From an uncultured Oscillospiraceae bacterium (GTDB taxonomy: Bacteria > Bacillota > Clostridia > Oscillospirales > Oscillospiraceae), in the NCBI GenBank assembly GCA_934569225.1, contig CAKTKC010000001.1, forward strand, positions 1 to 64,000: 64,000 bases of DNA. The letters are read 5' to 3'. The notes below the pieces were generated by a model. The model ran no database searches. It worked only from the letters and a program-made list of their open reading frames with translations, and was not told the origin of the DNA. The position numbers and the translations under genes were made by a program. The stretch's first letter is position 1. The number at the start of each line of letters is the position of its first letter. Shown here one piece after another: positions 33,697-41,487 of this stretch.

Positions 33697-35354
33697 TACA
33701 TCCAGGTGGCACCTTTGGCGGTAGAGGTAACGTTCCTTACAAATGTCCGAAGCATGGGCTTCACGTCGGAAAGATCGATCTCCCAGGAGACCTCTTTGAG
33801 ACGAGCCTGGATTTCCTCATCGGATACGTCGATATTGATGGTACGGTTCGGGATATCAATGATGACCGTATCGCCGTCCTTCACCGCGGCAAGGGGGCCG
33901 CCGATAGCGGCTTCCGGAGCGATGTAGCCAATAGACAGACCGGAGGTGCCGCCGGAGAAGCGACCGTCGGTGATGATCGCGATCTCATTGCGCAGACTCA
34001 TACCCGCGACGGTCTTCTGGAACGTAAATGCGGTGGTGCCGAAACGCCCCTTGGGGCCAAGGTAGCGAATCACGACTGCGTCGCCGGGAACGATTTCACC
34101 GGCCTTGAGCGCCGCAGTTGCGTCGTCGACCTCATGGAACACCTTTGCCTTTCCGACGAAGTGGTGCTGGCTCTTATCGACCGCAGAGGACTTGATAATC
34201 GCGCCGTCGGGAGCAATGTTGCCATGAAGAACGGCAATGCCTCCGTCGTCAGTGAGCGGGTTGCTCAGGGGGCGGATGATGTCCTCGTCATAGATCGGCG
34301 CATTCTCGTTGTTTTCACGCAGAGTCCTGCCGTTGACGGTCATGCAGTCGCCGTCCAGCAGGGGAAGGAGCGTTTTGATCGTTCCGCGCATACCACCGGC
34401 CATATCCCATTCGGTGAAGGAATACTTTGTGCAGGGGGCAATGCCGGTGATCCAGGGCACCTTATGGCTCATTTCATCAAAGAATGCCCACCAGTCGCGG
34501 TCGATGCCCGCTTCGTGCGCAATTGCGGGCAGATGGAGCAGAAGGTTGGTGGAGCCTGCAATGGCGATATCCGTAATGATCGCGTTCTTGATGGACGCCT
34601 CGGTGATGATATCCCGTGCGGTGATGCCCTTCTTCACCATTTCCATGACAGCCTTACCGGCTTCGTAGCCCATGGCACCCAGCCGCTTGTCGCAGGCATC
34701 GATGGTGGCGTTTCCGGGGAGCGTCATTCCCATGGCTTCCGCGATGCAGCACATGGAGCTTGCCGTTGTCATGGTGCCGCAGGCGCCGCAGCCATAGTGA
34801 CCGGCCTTGAGCATTTCGTCAAAGTCCTCTTTGGCGTAGGTGCCCTCGATGACCTTGCCCACGGTGGAAGAAACCTCCACCAGATTGATCTTTTTGCCCC
34901 GGAAGCAGGCATTGGGCATGTAGCCGCCCGTCACCATAATCGCGGGAATGTTGCAGCGGGCAGCGGCCATGAGCTGCCCCGGGACAACGGAGTCACAGGT
35001 GGACAGAAGCACCATGCCGTCAAACATGTTCGCCTCCACATTGAGTTCCACCTCATCCGCCACCAGGTTGCGGGAGGGAAGCTCAATATAGCGCGGGTCT
35101 TTCAGCACCATGCCGTCGCAAATACCGGTAGTCGTTACCTCGAAGGGCAGACCGCCTGCCTGACGGATACCGTCCTTTACCCGCTGCGCAACCTCCCTGA
35201 GATGCACGTGGCCTGGATTGTACTCATTCCAGGAGTTCACGACAGCGATGTAGGGGCGCTTGACCTCTTCCTCGGTATAGCCCATGCCGTAGAGCATTCC
35301 GTCCCGCTTCACGCTGGCCACGCCGAATTCCCATTTGCTTCTTTCAAACATCAT
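33696..35354 (-). CDS. IlvD/Edd-family dehydratase (dihydroxy-acid or sugar-acid)
   Basis: Iron-sulfur dehydratase of about 552 residues. Cluster cysteines are visible in 'LLSTCDSVVPG' and 'YGCGACGTMTTASSM', with a third in the early 'TTGICDGM'. The C-terminal 'IITDGRFSGGTSGLSIGYIA' is the family signature. Members make branched-chain keto acids (IlvD) or dehydrate sugar acids to 2-keto-3-deoxy acids. No other branched-chain biosynthesis gene is nearby. The neighbours are a DapA-type aldolase, an SDR and an epimerase, so a sugar-acid dehydratase role is more likely. The start is set by GGAGG upstream of ATG-ATG (35354/35351). Confidence 0.9.
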   Translation of the reverse strand: MMFERSKWEFGVASVKRDGMLYGMGYTEEEVKRPYIAVVNSWNEYNPGHVHLREVAQRVKDGIRQAGGLPFEVTTTGICDGMVLKDPRYIELPSRNLVADEVELNVEANMFDGMVLLSTCDSVVPGQLMAAARCNIPAIMVTGGYMPNACFRGKKINLVEVSSTVGKVIEGTYAKEDFDEMLKAGHYGCGACGTMTTASSMCCIAEAMGMTLPGNATIDACDKRLGAMGYEAGKAVMEMVKKGITARDIITEASIKNAIITDIAIAGSTNLLLHLPAIAHEAGIDRDWWAFFDEMSHKVPWITGIAPCTKYSFTEWDMAGGMRGTIKTLLPLLDGDCMTVNGRTLRENNENAPIYDEDIIRPLSNPLTDDGGIAVLHGNIAPDGAIIKSSAVDKSQHHFVGKAKVFHEVDDATAALKAGEIVPGDAVVIRYLGPKGRFGTTAFTFQKTVAGMSLRNEIAIITDGRFSGGTSGLSIGYIAPEAAIGGPLAAVKDGDTVIIDIPNRTINIDVSDEEIQARLKEVSWEIDLSDVKPMLRTFVRNVTSTAKGATWM

Positions 35355-35379
35355 ACTACCTCCATTTGTTCTTGACAAG

Positions 35380-36270
35380 TTATATTGTTGTTAGTTCATT
35401 CCATACGGCTATGATCTTCTCTTTCTCCTCGCCCGTCAGAGGAATGAACGGAGAAGTCATGATATCCTTCATCATCCCCCGACCGGCGAGGATCGCTTTC
35501 ATCTCCTGCGGGTATCTTCCCAGGCAGGTGATTGCCTGAACATAGTGTAAAAGCTTCTCCTGAAGCGCCTGTGCCTCTTCCCGTCTGCCTTCTGCCCAGG
35601 CTCTGTACAGCCTGACAGGCAGTTCAGGCGCGACGTTGCCGACTACCGTTACACCAGCCTTGCAGCCCCAGTCAAAGCTCTTCAGGAATATCCTGTCGCT
35701 TCCCTGAATCACCGCAAAATCTTCCCGGTGGGCAGTGACTGCAATGAGCTGCTGCACAAGTTCTTCGTTCCGGTCGCTTTCCTTGATCCCCTTGATACGG
35801 CTGTCCTGGGAAAGACGTTTTACAAGGGATGCCGTCAGAGTGGTTCCGACAAAACGGGAAATGTTGTACAGGTATACAGGGATGTCCACAGCGTCTGCGA
35901 TTTCCTCGTAGTACTTGCAGAGCGCATCTCCACCGAAGGGATAGAAGCACGGCGCCGTTACGATGACGCCATCGGCCCCCAGTGCCTGGGCATCTTTACA
36001 GTTACGGATTGCCAGCTTTGTTGACGCCGCACCGCAGCCAACAAGCAGCGGCATTTCATCCGGAATACATTCCCTGACTTTTTTCACGAAGCTGTTTCTC
36101 GCTTCCCTGTCGAGGGCAATCGATTCGCCTGTTGACCCCAGGGCGAGAATACCGTCCGTCCCTCCTGCGGCGACGAACTCTGTAAGTCTTTCCGCCGCGC
36201 CAAGATCGACGCTTTCGTCCTCGTTGAGCGGGGTCAGAAGGGCACACAGGATACCCTTTATTTCTTTCAT
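35380..36270 (-). CDS. DapA/KDG-aldolase family protein
   Basis: Class I aldolase or lyase of the dihydrodipicolinate synthase/N-acetylneuraminate lyase family, 296 residues. Pyruvate-binding 'LALGSTGESIAL', the Tyr in 'VYLYNISRFVG' and Schiff-base Lys in 'RIKGIKESDRN' are all present. The R-residue and other DapA-specific contacts are not evident, and lysine genes are absent, so a 2-keto-3-deoxy sugar-acid aldolase producing pyruvate plus an aldehyde is more likely. It precedes the dehydratase by 25 bp in the same operon, the typical pairing for that pathway. Confidence 0.9.
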   Translation of the reverse strand: MKEIKGILCALLTPLNEDESVDLGAAERLTEFVAAGGTDGILALGSTGESIALDREARNSFVKKVRECIPDEMPLLVGCGAASTKLAIRNCKDAQALGADGVIVTAPCFYPFGGDALCKYYEEIADAVDIPVYLYNISRFVGTTLTASLVKRLSQDSRIKGIKESDRNEELVQQLIAVTAHREDFAVIQGSDRIFLKSFDWGCKAGVTVVGNVAPELPVRLYRAWAEGRREEAQALQEKLLHYVQAITCLGRYPQEMKAILAGRGMMKDIMTSPFIPLTGEEKEKIIAVWNELTTI

Positions 36271-36306
36271 ATCTGTCCTCCTTGCCTCTTTTCGGGAACT
36301 GTGCTT

Positions 36307-37521
36307 TCAGTTCTTCCCGGTCAGCACCCGAAGCGTGTTCATTGCTACCATCCATTCTTCGTTGGTGGGAAGCACAAGCACCTTCGTCATGCTGTCGGGT
36401 GAAGATATGACGCATCCATTTGGCGGCAGGGTGCCCCAGAGAGCCGCATTCTTTTCTTCGTCGAGCCTGATCCCGAGATAGTCCATATCCCTGCAAATTG
36501 CGCTCCGGATTCCATTCCCGTTTTCTCCGATTCCGCCGCTGAAGCTGAGGACATCGATGCCGTTCATCTCCGCGGCAAATGCACCAATGTATTTTTTTAC
36601 GCTGTATACGAAGTGTTCGATGGTGATACGCGCATTGTCGCTGTCACTGCTTTCCAGGTCGCGCATGTCTCCGCTGATCCCGGACAGTCCCAGCAATCCG
36701 CTGTGTTTGCTCAGCATCTCGCGCATCTGTACCGGCGACAGGTTTTCCTTCTCCATGAGATACAGCACAGCAAACACGTCCAGGTCGCCGTTCCGGTTAT
36801 TGTTCAGGATACCCGCCTGGGGTGAAAAACCCATGGAGGAATCCATTGACGTCCCATTCTTTATTGCGCACAGGGACGAGCTTCCGCCGAGATGGCAGTT
36901 GACGATCCGCAGGTCTTTCCTTCCGAGAAGCTGTGGAATTTTCCATGCGGCATAGCTGTGGGAAGCGCCATGGAAGCCGTATTTTTCCAGCCCGTACTTG
37001 TCCCGGTATACTTTGGGGAACGGGTATACCCGCGCGTAGTCCGGGATCGTGCTGTGAAACCCCGTCTCAAAGGACGCAACCAGCGGCGTGTCGGGCAGCA
37101 TCTTCTCAAAGCTGCGCATAACGGCCATATACGGCGGATTGTGCGCGGGTGTTACAAAAACGTACTTTTCCATCTCACCGTAAAGTTCTTCCGTCACGCG
37201 CACCGGATAGTTGATTTTCCCTGCAAGCACGGCTTTGAATCCGACGCCGTCTATTTCATCGGCGGAAGCGATGACCGGAGCATCGCCTTCCGTGATGAGC
37301 TGCATCATCTTCCCGATGCACGGAGAATACCCTTCCAGCGTGTTGATCTCTCCGCTTCCGTGCATTCCTTTCTGCTCCCAGGAGAAGGCGGAACGGGCAG
37401 TTCCCACGCGGTCAAAGGCGCCTTTGGCAAGGCAGGTCTGGCCGCGCATATCAAAAAGGCGGTACTTAAGCGAGGTGCTTCCCACATTCACGACCAGGAT
37501 GATCGGGTTCTCTTTGCCCAT
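36307..37521 (-). CDS. Acetate/propionate-kinase family protein with altered active site
   Basis: ASKHA-fold acyl kinase of 404 residues, ordinary length for acetate kinase. Conserved blocks are 'VVNVGSTSLKYRLFD', 'VTPAHNPPY', 'YGFHGASHSYAA', 'NNRNGDLD', 'SGISGDMRDL', 'FSGGIGEN' and 'VLPTNEEWMVA'. Compared with Methanosarcina acetate kinase, three functional positions differ: Arg91 (R-V-V-H-G-G) appears as Lys ('GFKAVLAGK'), catalytic Asp148 (F-D-T-A-F-H) as Glu ('SFETGFHSTIP'), and Asn211 (H-L-G-N-G) as Gly ('HLGGSSS'). This suggests an acyl phosphate other than acetyl phosphate. It starts 1 bp after the DUF1116 stop, in the place where enterobacterial fdrA loci have a carbamate kinase. Confidence 0.9.
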   Translation of the reverse strand: MGKENPIILVVNVGSTSLKYRLFDMRGQTCLAKGAFDRVGTARSAFSWEQKGMHGSGEINTLEGYSPCIGKMMQLITEGDAPVIASADEIDGVGFKAVLAGKINYPVRVTEELYGEMEKYVFVTPAHNPPYMAVMRSFEKMLPDTPLVASFETGFHSTIPDYARVYPFPKVYRDKYGLEKYGFHGASHSYAAWKIPQLLGRKDLRIVNCHLGGSSSLCAIKNGTSMDSSMGFSPQAGILNNNRNGDLDVFAVLYLMEKENLSPVQMREMLSKHSGLLGLSGISGDMRDLESSDSDNARITIEHFVYSVKKYIGAFAAEMNGIDVLSFSGGIGENGNGIRSAICRDMDYLGIRLDEEKNAALWGTLPPNGCVISSPDSMTKVLVLPTNEEWMVAMNTLRVLTGKN

Positions 37522-37522
37522 G

Positions 37523-38794
37523 TCAGAGACCGTACCTTTCAGCATAGCCTTCAATTGCACCCTCAAAGCATTTCATGGGAACGTGGGCAACGCCTGCGCC
37601 GAGGCGCTTGCCGGACTTGGAAATGATTCCGCCGTGGATCACAGGCTCGATACCCGTGCGCAGTACCTTCCGGATGTCGATTCCGAGGGGCGTGCCCTGA
37701 TAGTCAAGGGCAGGGACAAGATAGGACTCATGACGTGCCAGGGTGATCTCTTCCGTGAGACGGCTTCTCTCAATGCCGTCCATCCAGCTGAGTCCCTGGC
37801 TGCGCATGACGGCCGGGGCAGCCGCTGCGGCGGAGCCGCCAAGTCCGCATGCTTCCAGCATACAGCTGTCGCCGATCCAGGGCAGTACGTCCTCGACCTT
37901 GATATCTGCCGCCACATATTCTCCTTCAAGTCTGGGAGCAGGGGCGGTAAACCACCGATTGCCGAGACCCGCCACCTTAATGCCGTATGTAACACCGTTT
38001 CCTTCCATTGCGGTGACTACCGTGGAATACGGAACATGACGCGCGGCTTCCAGGCCGCTCATTGCGCTTGCCATACCCAGCGGATGGAAGAAGCGCACCG
38101 TGCCGAAGATCAGATCCATGACCTGCCTTTTTTCATCGTCGTTCATGGACTTTGTGTCGAAAATCATCTTGGCAAGCTCATTTGTGAGGATCAGGCCGCA
38201 GGCGTCCTGCCTTGAATGAAGCTCGTCGCCCATTTCCACGCCCCGAACCATGATCCGCTTGAGTGCCATGCCGCCGGCCTCCTCAAGCATCCGGGTGATG
38301 GCAGGGCCGATCACATCCGACATATTGTGCAGATGCTTATCGATCGCCTCATTGTAAACGCCCCATCCGGCAAGGCCGCCGCGATTGGGGCCTTCAAAGG
38401 GCGCGCAGAAACCGCGAACGCCGGAATTCCTGTCCTCAACGATATTCATGACCATAGAAGGCGTCGCAATGCCGGAGCCGGGGACGACAATGTGATAATC
38501 GTTACCGGAAGCAAAGGTGACTTCCCCGGTTTTCAGAAGATGCTCCGCATCCTCTCGGGTCTTTGCATACCCTTCAAACAGCACGCCGTTGATGCCGCCC
38601 TGCCGCTGGGTTTCGGACATCTCGTCCCATTCGATTTCGGGGCCGGAATGGAGAATGAGTCCCTCTCTCATATCGGGAACACACTCGATAGCCGGCCGGA
38701 CGCCTACCCAATAGGGGTCGTTTTTCTGAAGAATGTCAATGACAATATCGTTTGCCTGGTTGATTTTGTCTGCAATCTTTGCTTCGTTGTTCAT
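37523..38794 (-). CDS. DUF1116 protein (YlbE/AllG-like)
   Basis: Cytoplasmic protein of 423 residues belonging to DUF1116, matching E. coli YlbE. Family features are the early 'DPYWVGVRPAIECVPDM', 'ILHSGPEIEWDEMSETQRQG', 'GVLFEGYAKTREDA', 'VTAMEGNGVTYGIKVAGLG', 'GLGGSAAAAAPAV' and 'IEPVIHGGIISKSGKRLGAG'. In E. coli YlbE (AllG) is reported as a subunit of oxamate carbamoyltransferase with FdrA (AllF) and YlbF (AllH). The start at 38794 has GGAG 8 bases upstream; a GTG at 38803 overlaps the preceding small gene. The trio is complete in this operon. Confidence 0.93.
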   Translation of the reverse strand: MNNEAKIADKINQANDIVIDILQKNDPYWVGVRPAIECVPDMREGLILHSGPEIEWDEMSETQRQGGINGVLFEGYAKTREDAEHLLKTGEVTFASGNDYHIVVPGSGIATPSMVMNIVEDRNSGVRGFCAPFEGPNRGGLAGWGVYNEAIDKHLHNMSDVIGPAITRMLEEAGGMALKRIMVRGVEMGDELHSRQDACGLILTNELAKMIFDTKSMNDDEKRQVMDLIFGTVRFFHPLGMASAMSGLEAARHVPYSTVVTAMEGNGVTYGIKVAGLGNRWFTAPAPRLEGEYVAADIKVEDVLPWIGDSCMLEACGLGGSAAAAAPAVMRSQGLSWMDGIERSRLTEEITLARHESYLVPALDYQGTPLGIDIRKVLRTGIEPVIHGGIISKSGKRLGAGVAHVPMKCFEGAIEGYAERYGL

Positions 38795-38799
38795 TTTTA

Positions 38800-38973
38800 T
38801 CACTCCATCTTGTCAAGGATTTCCTGAATTCTCTGGCTGAGGTGAACCTCAATGGGGGGCTTCCAGTTCAGGATCACCACATCGATCTTCTGCTGTTCCA
38901 GTGCTTCGCCCAGCAAACGCGCGCCGATATTGACCGCGTGTACGGGGGAGGTAAAAATGCTGTTGTCCTTCAT
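38800..38973 (-). CDS. 57-residue protein coupled to FdrA, probably detached FdrA C-terminal module
   Basis: A short gene between fdrA and the DUF1116 gene, starting in an ATGA overlap with the fdrA stop codon and ending 5 bp before the DUF1116 start. The translation begins 'MKDNSIFTSPVHAVNIG', continues 'ARLLGEALEQQKIDVVILNW' and then 'KPPIEVH'. The pattern N-I-G...L-x-x-Q-x-x-x-V-V-x-x-x-W-x-P-P resembles, from memory, the C-terminal segment of longer FdrA proteins, so FdrA may be split here into two chains. Perfect fit between neighbours and coding-like composition support a real gene. No independent function is known. Confidence 0.78.
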   Translation of the reverse strand: MKDNSIFTSPVHAVNIGARLLGEALEQQKIDVVILNWKPPIEVHLSQRIQEILDKME

Positions 38974-40532
38974 GCAAGCAGCTCCCTTCTGTGCTTGATA
39001 ATCATGGCGGCCAGGCGGGCAGCCTCACCGTTGTTATCCATAACGATCACACCGGCGTCTTCCAGAATCTTTCTCTGCACCGCAAGCCCCTGGGGGTCGA
39101 GGTCAGAGCCGCATATGGACGCTACAACTGTCAGGTGGCGGCCTTCGCTTGTTGCTTTCCCTACGCCATTGCGGATCGTTTCCGCCATCATCCCCGCCGG
39201 GTCCTCGCACAGCGCGTAGCCCAGCAGGAAGTCCATCAGGATCACCGCTGTTTCAGGGTCTTCCGCTTCCTGCAGGAAACGCTCGCAGCGGGGAGCGGGA
39301 TCGATCGCCACATGCGGCTTGCCCAGCGTGAATTCCTCGGAACCCACATCAATCAGGCAGTCCTTTACGCTGTGGAAGGGATCAGCCAGCACATGGTCTT
39401 CTTCAAATGCAATATTGCCGTACAGCGAACCAAGAATGGGTTCGGAAAGCGCAATCGCTTCCTCGGCAAGAGAGCCGCCGCAGTACAGGCCGCGCATATA
39501 TCTCTGGCTGCCGCGGAGTTTCAGTGCTTCAGCACGTGCAAGCCCATCAATTTTCGCCCAGCGCACTTCTTCCGGGATAGAGACGTATGCCTTGTTTCCC
39601 GAAAGGGCAATTGCCATCATTGCGCTTTCTTCAAAGGATTTGGATACCTCTGCATTTCCTGTGTCAAGGCCGGTAAGATCGGCGTTGATCAGCTGCAATA
39701 CCACGGGCTTTGTACAGGCTCTGACCCGCTCAAGCACCTTCACCGTCGTCTTTTCCTGGGGAGGTTTGGAGATAATTACGATAACCCTGGTTTCAGGGTC
39801 GTTTTCCAGGATGTCAATGCTTTGCAGCATGGTGATACCGCCGATATAGTCCTGAAGATCCCTTCCGCCCACACCGATCGCATGGCTGACACCACGACCG
39901 TTCCTGTGGATGATGTTCATTGTTTCCTGCATACCGCTTCCGGATGCCGCGACAATACCGATATGCCCCCGGCGAACCTTACTGCAAAGTCCTATGGCGA
40001 CACCGTTAATGAACGAAAGACCGCAGTCCGGCCCCATCATCAGAAGACCATGTGCTTTTGCGTACTGCTTAAGTTCCAGCTCCTGTTCCAGCGGCACGTT
40101 GTCGCTGAACATGAACACATCCATCCCCATTCTGAGCGCTTTCCAGGCTTCCGCCCCTGCAAAGCTGCCCGCCAGAGAGATCACGGCAATATTACGGTCC
40201 TTGACATACCGGCTCATGGTTTCCAGCGAGCGGTATTCGCTTTTGCTCGAACCCCGCTGCTGCGTGATGGCGGCAAGGTAGGCTTCCTTTGCTTCAGCCG
40301 CGATTTTTTCGCTTACTGCCTCAATGGCAATAATAAGGTCGTTTGCCGACGCGGCTCTGCCGTCTTCCAGCAGCAGTCCGAGATCGTTCATCGTGTCCTT
40401 GTTCAGCGGCGTTCCCATGCCCACAGAGATCTGAATGATTCCGTCGGTCTTTCCGATTTTACCGGCAAGCTTCATCAGAAGGACAGAGTCGTAATACTTG
40501 TTTTTTATCACAAAATTCTTTTTGACCATCAT
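38970..40532 (-). CDS. fdrA: FdrA-family protein (AllF-like acyl/carbamoyl transferase subunit)
   Basis: A 520-residue member of the FdrA family, related to succinyl-CoA synthetase alpha subunits. Visible motifs are 'YYDSVLLMKLAGK', 'MGTPLNKDTMNDLG', 'LMMGPDCGLSFINGVAIG', 'GHIGIVAASGSGMQE', 'GVSHAIGVGGRDLQDYIGG' and 'VIVIISKPPQE'. In E. coli FdrA is reported as part of the oxamate/oxalurate carbamoyltransferase that yields carbamoyl phosphate. Starts at 40532 or 40529 are possible. The upstream DUF2877 frame overlaps its first 74 bp; the downstream 57-codon gene overlaps its stop (ATGA). The acyl group handled here is unknown. Confidence 0.93.
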   Translation of the reverse strand: MMVKKNFVIKNKYYDSVLLMKLAGKIGKTDGIIQISVGMGTPLNKDTMNDLGLLLEDGRAASANDLIIAIEAVSEKIAAEAKEAYLAAITQQRGSSKSEYRSLETMSRYVKDRNIAVISLAGSFAGAEAWKALRMGMDVFMFSDNVPLEQELELKQYAKAHGLLMMGPDCGLSFINGVAIGLCSKVRRGHIGIVAASGSGMQETMNIIHRNGRGVSHAIGVGGRDLQDYIGGITMLQSIDILENDPETRVIVIISKPPQEKTTVKVLERVRACTKPVVLQLINADLTGLDTGNAEVSKSFEESAMMAIALSGNKAYVSIPEEVRWAKIDGLARAEALKLRGSQRYMRGLYCGGSLAEEAIALSEPILGSLYGNIAFEEDHVLADPFHSVKDCLIDVGSEEFTLGKPHVAIDPAPRCERFLQEAEDPETAVILMDFLLGYALCEDPAGMMAETIRNGVGKATSEGRHLTVVASICGSDLDPQGLAVQRKILEDAGVIVMDNNGEAARLAAMIIKHRRELLA

Positions 40533-41481
40533 AATTCCCACTTTCTTTTCCGGCAGCGAAACATACTGTCTGCCTCGCCGCCTCCGTACTTACGAGACAG
40601 CAGCCGGCAAGAACACCCATGCACAATTCCGTTCCGGAGCTGCTTCCGTATTCGACGGCTTTGCACAACGTTCGCCGCATCGTATCTTCCGGCGCGTTTT
40701 GCGCAATACACTCCATCAGGCGGAAGACCGGGTCGGACATGACGCCGCCTGCGCTTAATTTCAACTGCTGGGCACTGACGAGGGTCGTTCTGCCGCGCCC
40801 GAATGCCTTGACATAGCTTCGCAGCAGACTCAGAAATTCTCCGCCTGCACCAAACATGTACAGTGCATGGCACATGCCGCAGATGACGTCATCCGCGGAC
40901 GGGGTCAGGCCGATTCCTGCACCGACCGTTCGTTCCAGCCCCGCGATAACCGTTTGTTCATCCCCGGAGCGGATTGCTTCAAAAAGGTACGCAAGGGAGC
41001 AGAGTATCTTTTCGGAAGGCGGCGGGGCGATTCCTTCAAACAGAAACTTTATCCAGCGTTCCAGGTTTTTTCCTTCCCCGCGCCGTTTGCCGTGCTTTTT
41101 CAGCAGCGACGCAAAAAGCAGCTGCTGTTTTTTCAGAATATCGGCATCCGCTTCCGGAATGGCGCACCTGTGCATCTCCTGCAAAAGTGCATCGGACATG
41201 ATGCACGCAAAGCCGCCGGACGCGAGGATGCCGCCTGATATCCACACGTCGTCCCCCTCAAAAACGCAGTCGAAAAACGGCTCGCCGCCTTCATTGAGGT
41301 TTGTGTGTATGCTCATGGGCATCGTGTATCCGGTGTTCACAAACACGCTCACAATCGTTCCGCTGCCAACCAGCACGTTGAAGCATTTCCGGTATACGCC
41401 GATCACTACGCCATGTACGTCCGCACTTTTGAGATCCGAAAGAGCACGATCCAGCCTGACCGCATGACATATCCGCCTCAT
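40459..41481 (-). CDS. DUF2877 protein (YlbF/AllH-like)
   Basis: A 340-residue protein of DUF2877, matching E. coli YlbF. Core features are 'DVHGVVIGVYRKCFNVLVGS', the conserved 'GAGIGLTPSADDVICGMCHA' (G-x-G-x-G-L-T-P-S-x-D-D) and the late 'GSSSGTELCMGVLAG'. The last 40 residues after this block are not family-like and are translated across the start of fdrA (74-bp overlap). Either the stop is natural and couples translation, or a small frameshift has lengthened the tail. It begins 6 bp after the flavoprotein stop. It is the third subunit type of the FdrA complex. Confidence 0.88.
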   Translation of the reverse strand: MRRICHAVRLDRALSDLKSADVHGVVIGVYRKCFNVLVGSGTIVSVFVNTGYTMPMSIHTNLNEGGEPFFDCVFEGDDVWISGGILASGGFACIMSDALLQEMHRCAIPEADADILKKQQLLFASLLKKHGKRRGEGKNLERWIKFLFEGIAPPPSEKILCSLAYLFEAIRSGDEQTVIAGLERTVGAGIGLTPSADDVICGMCHALYMFGAGGEFLSLLRSYVKAFGRGRTTLVSAQQLKLSAGGVMSDPVFRLMECIAQNAPEDTMRRTLCKAVEYGSSSGTELCMGVLAGCCLVSTEAARQTVCFAAGKESGNYDGQKEFCDKKQVLRLCPSDEACR

Positions 41482-41487
41482 CGATCA

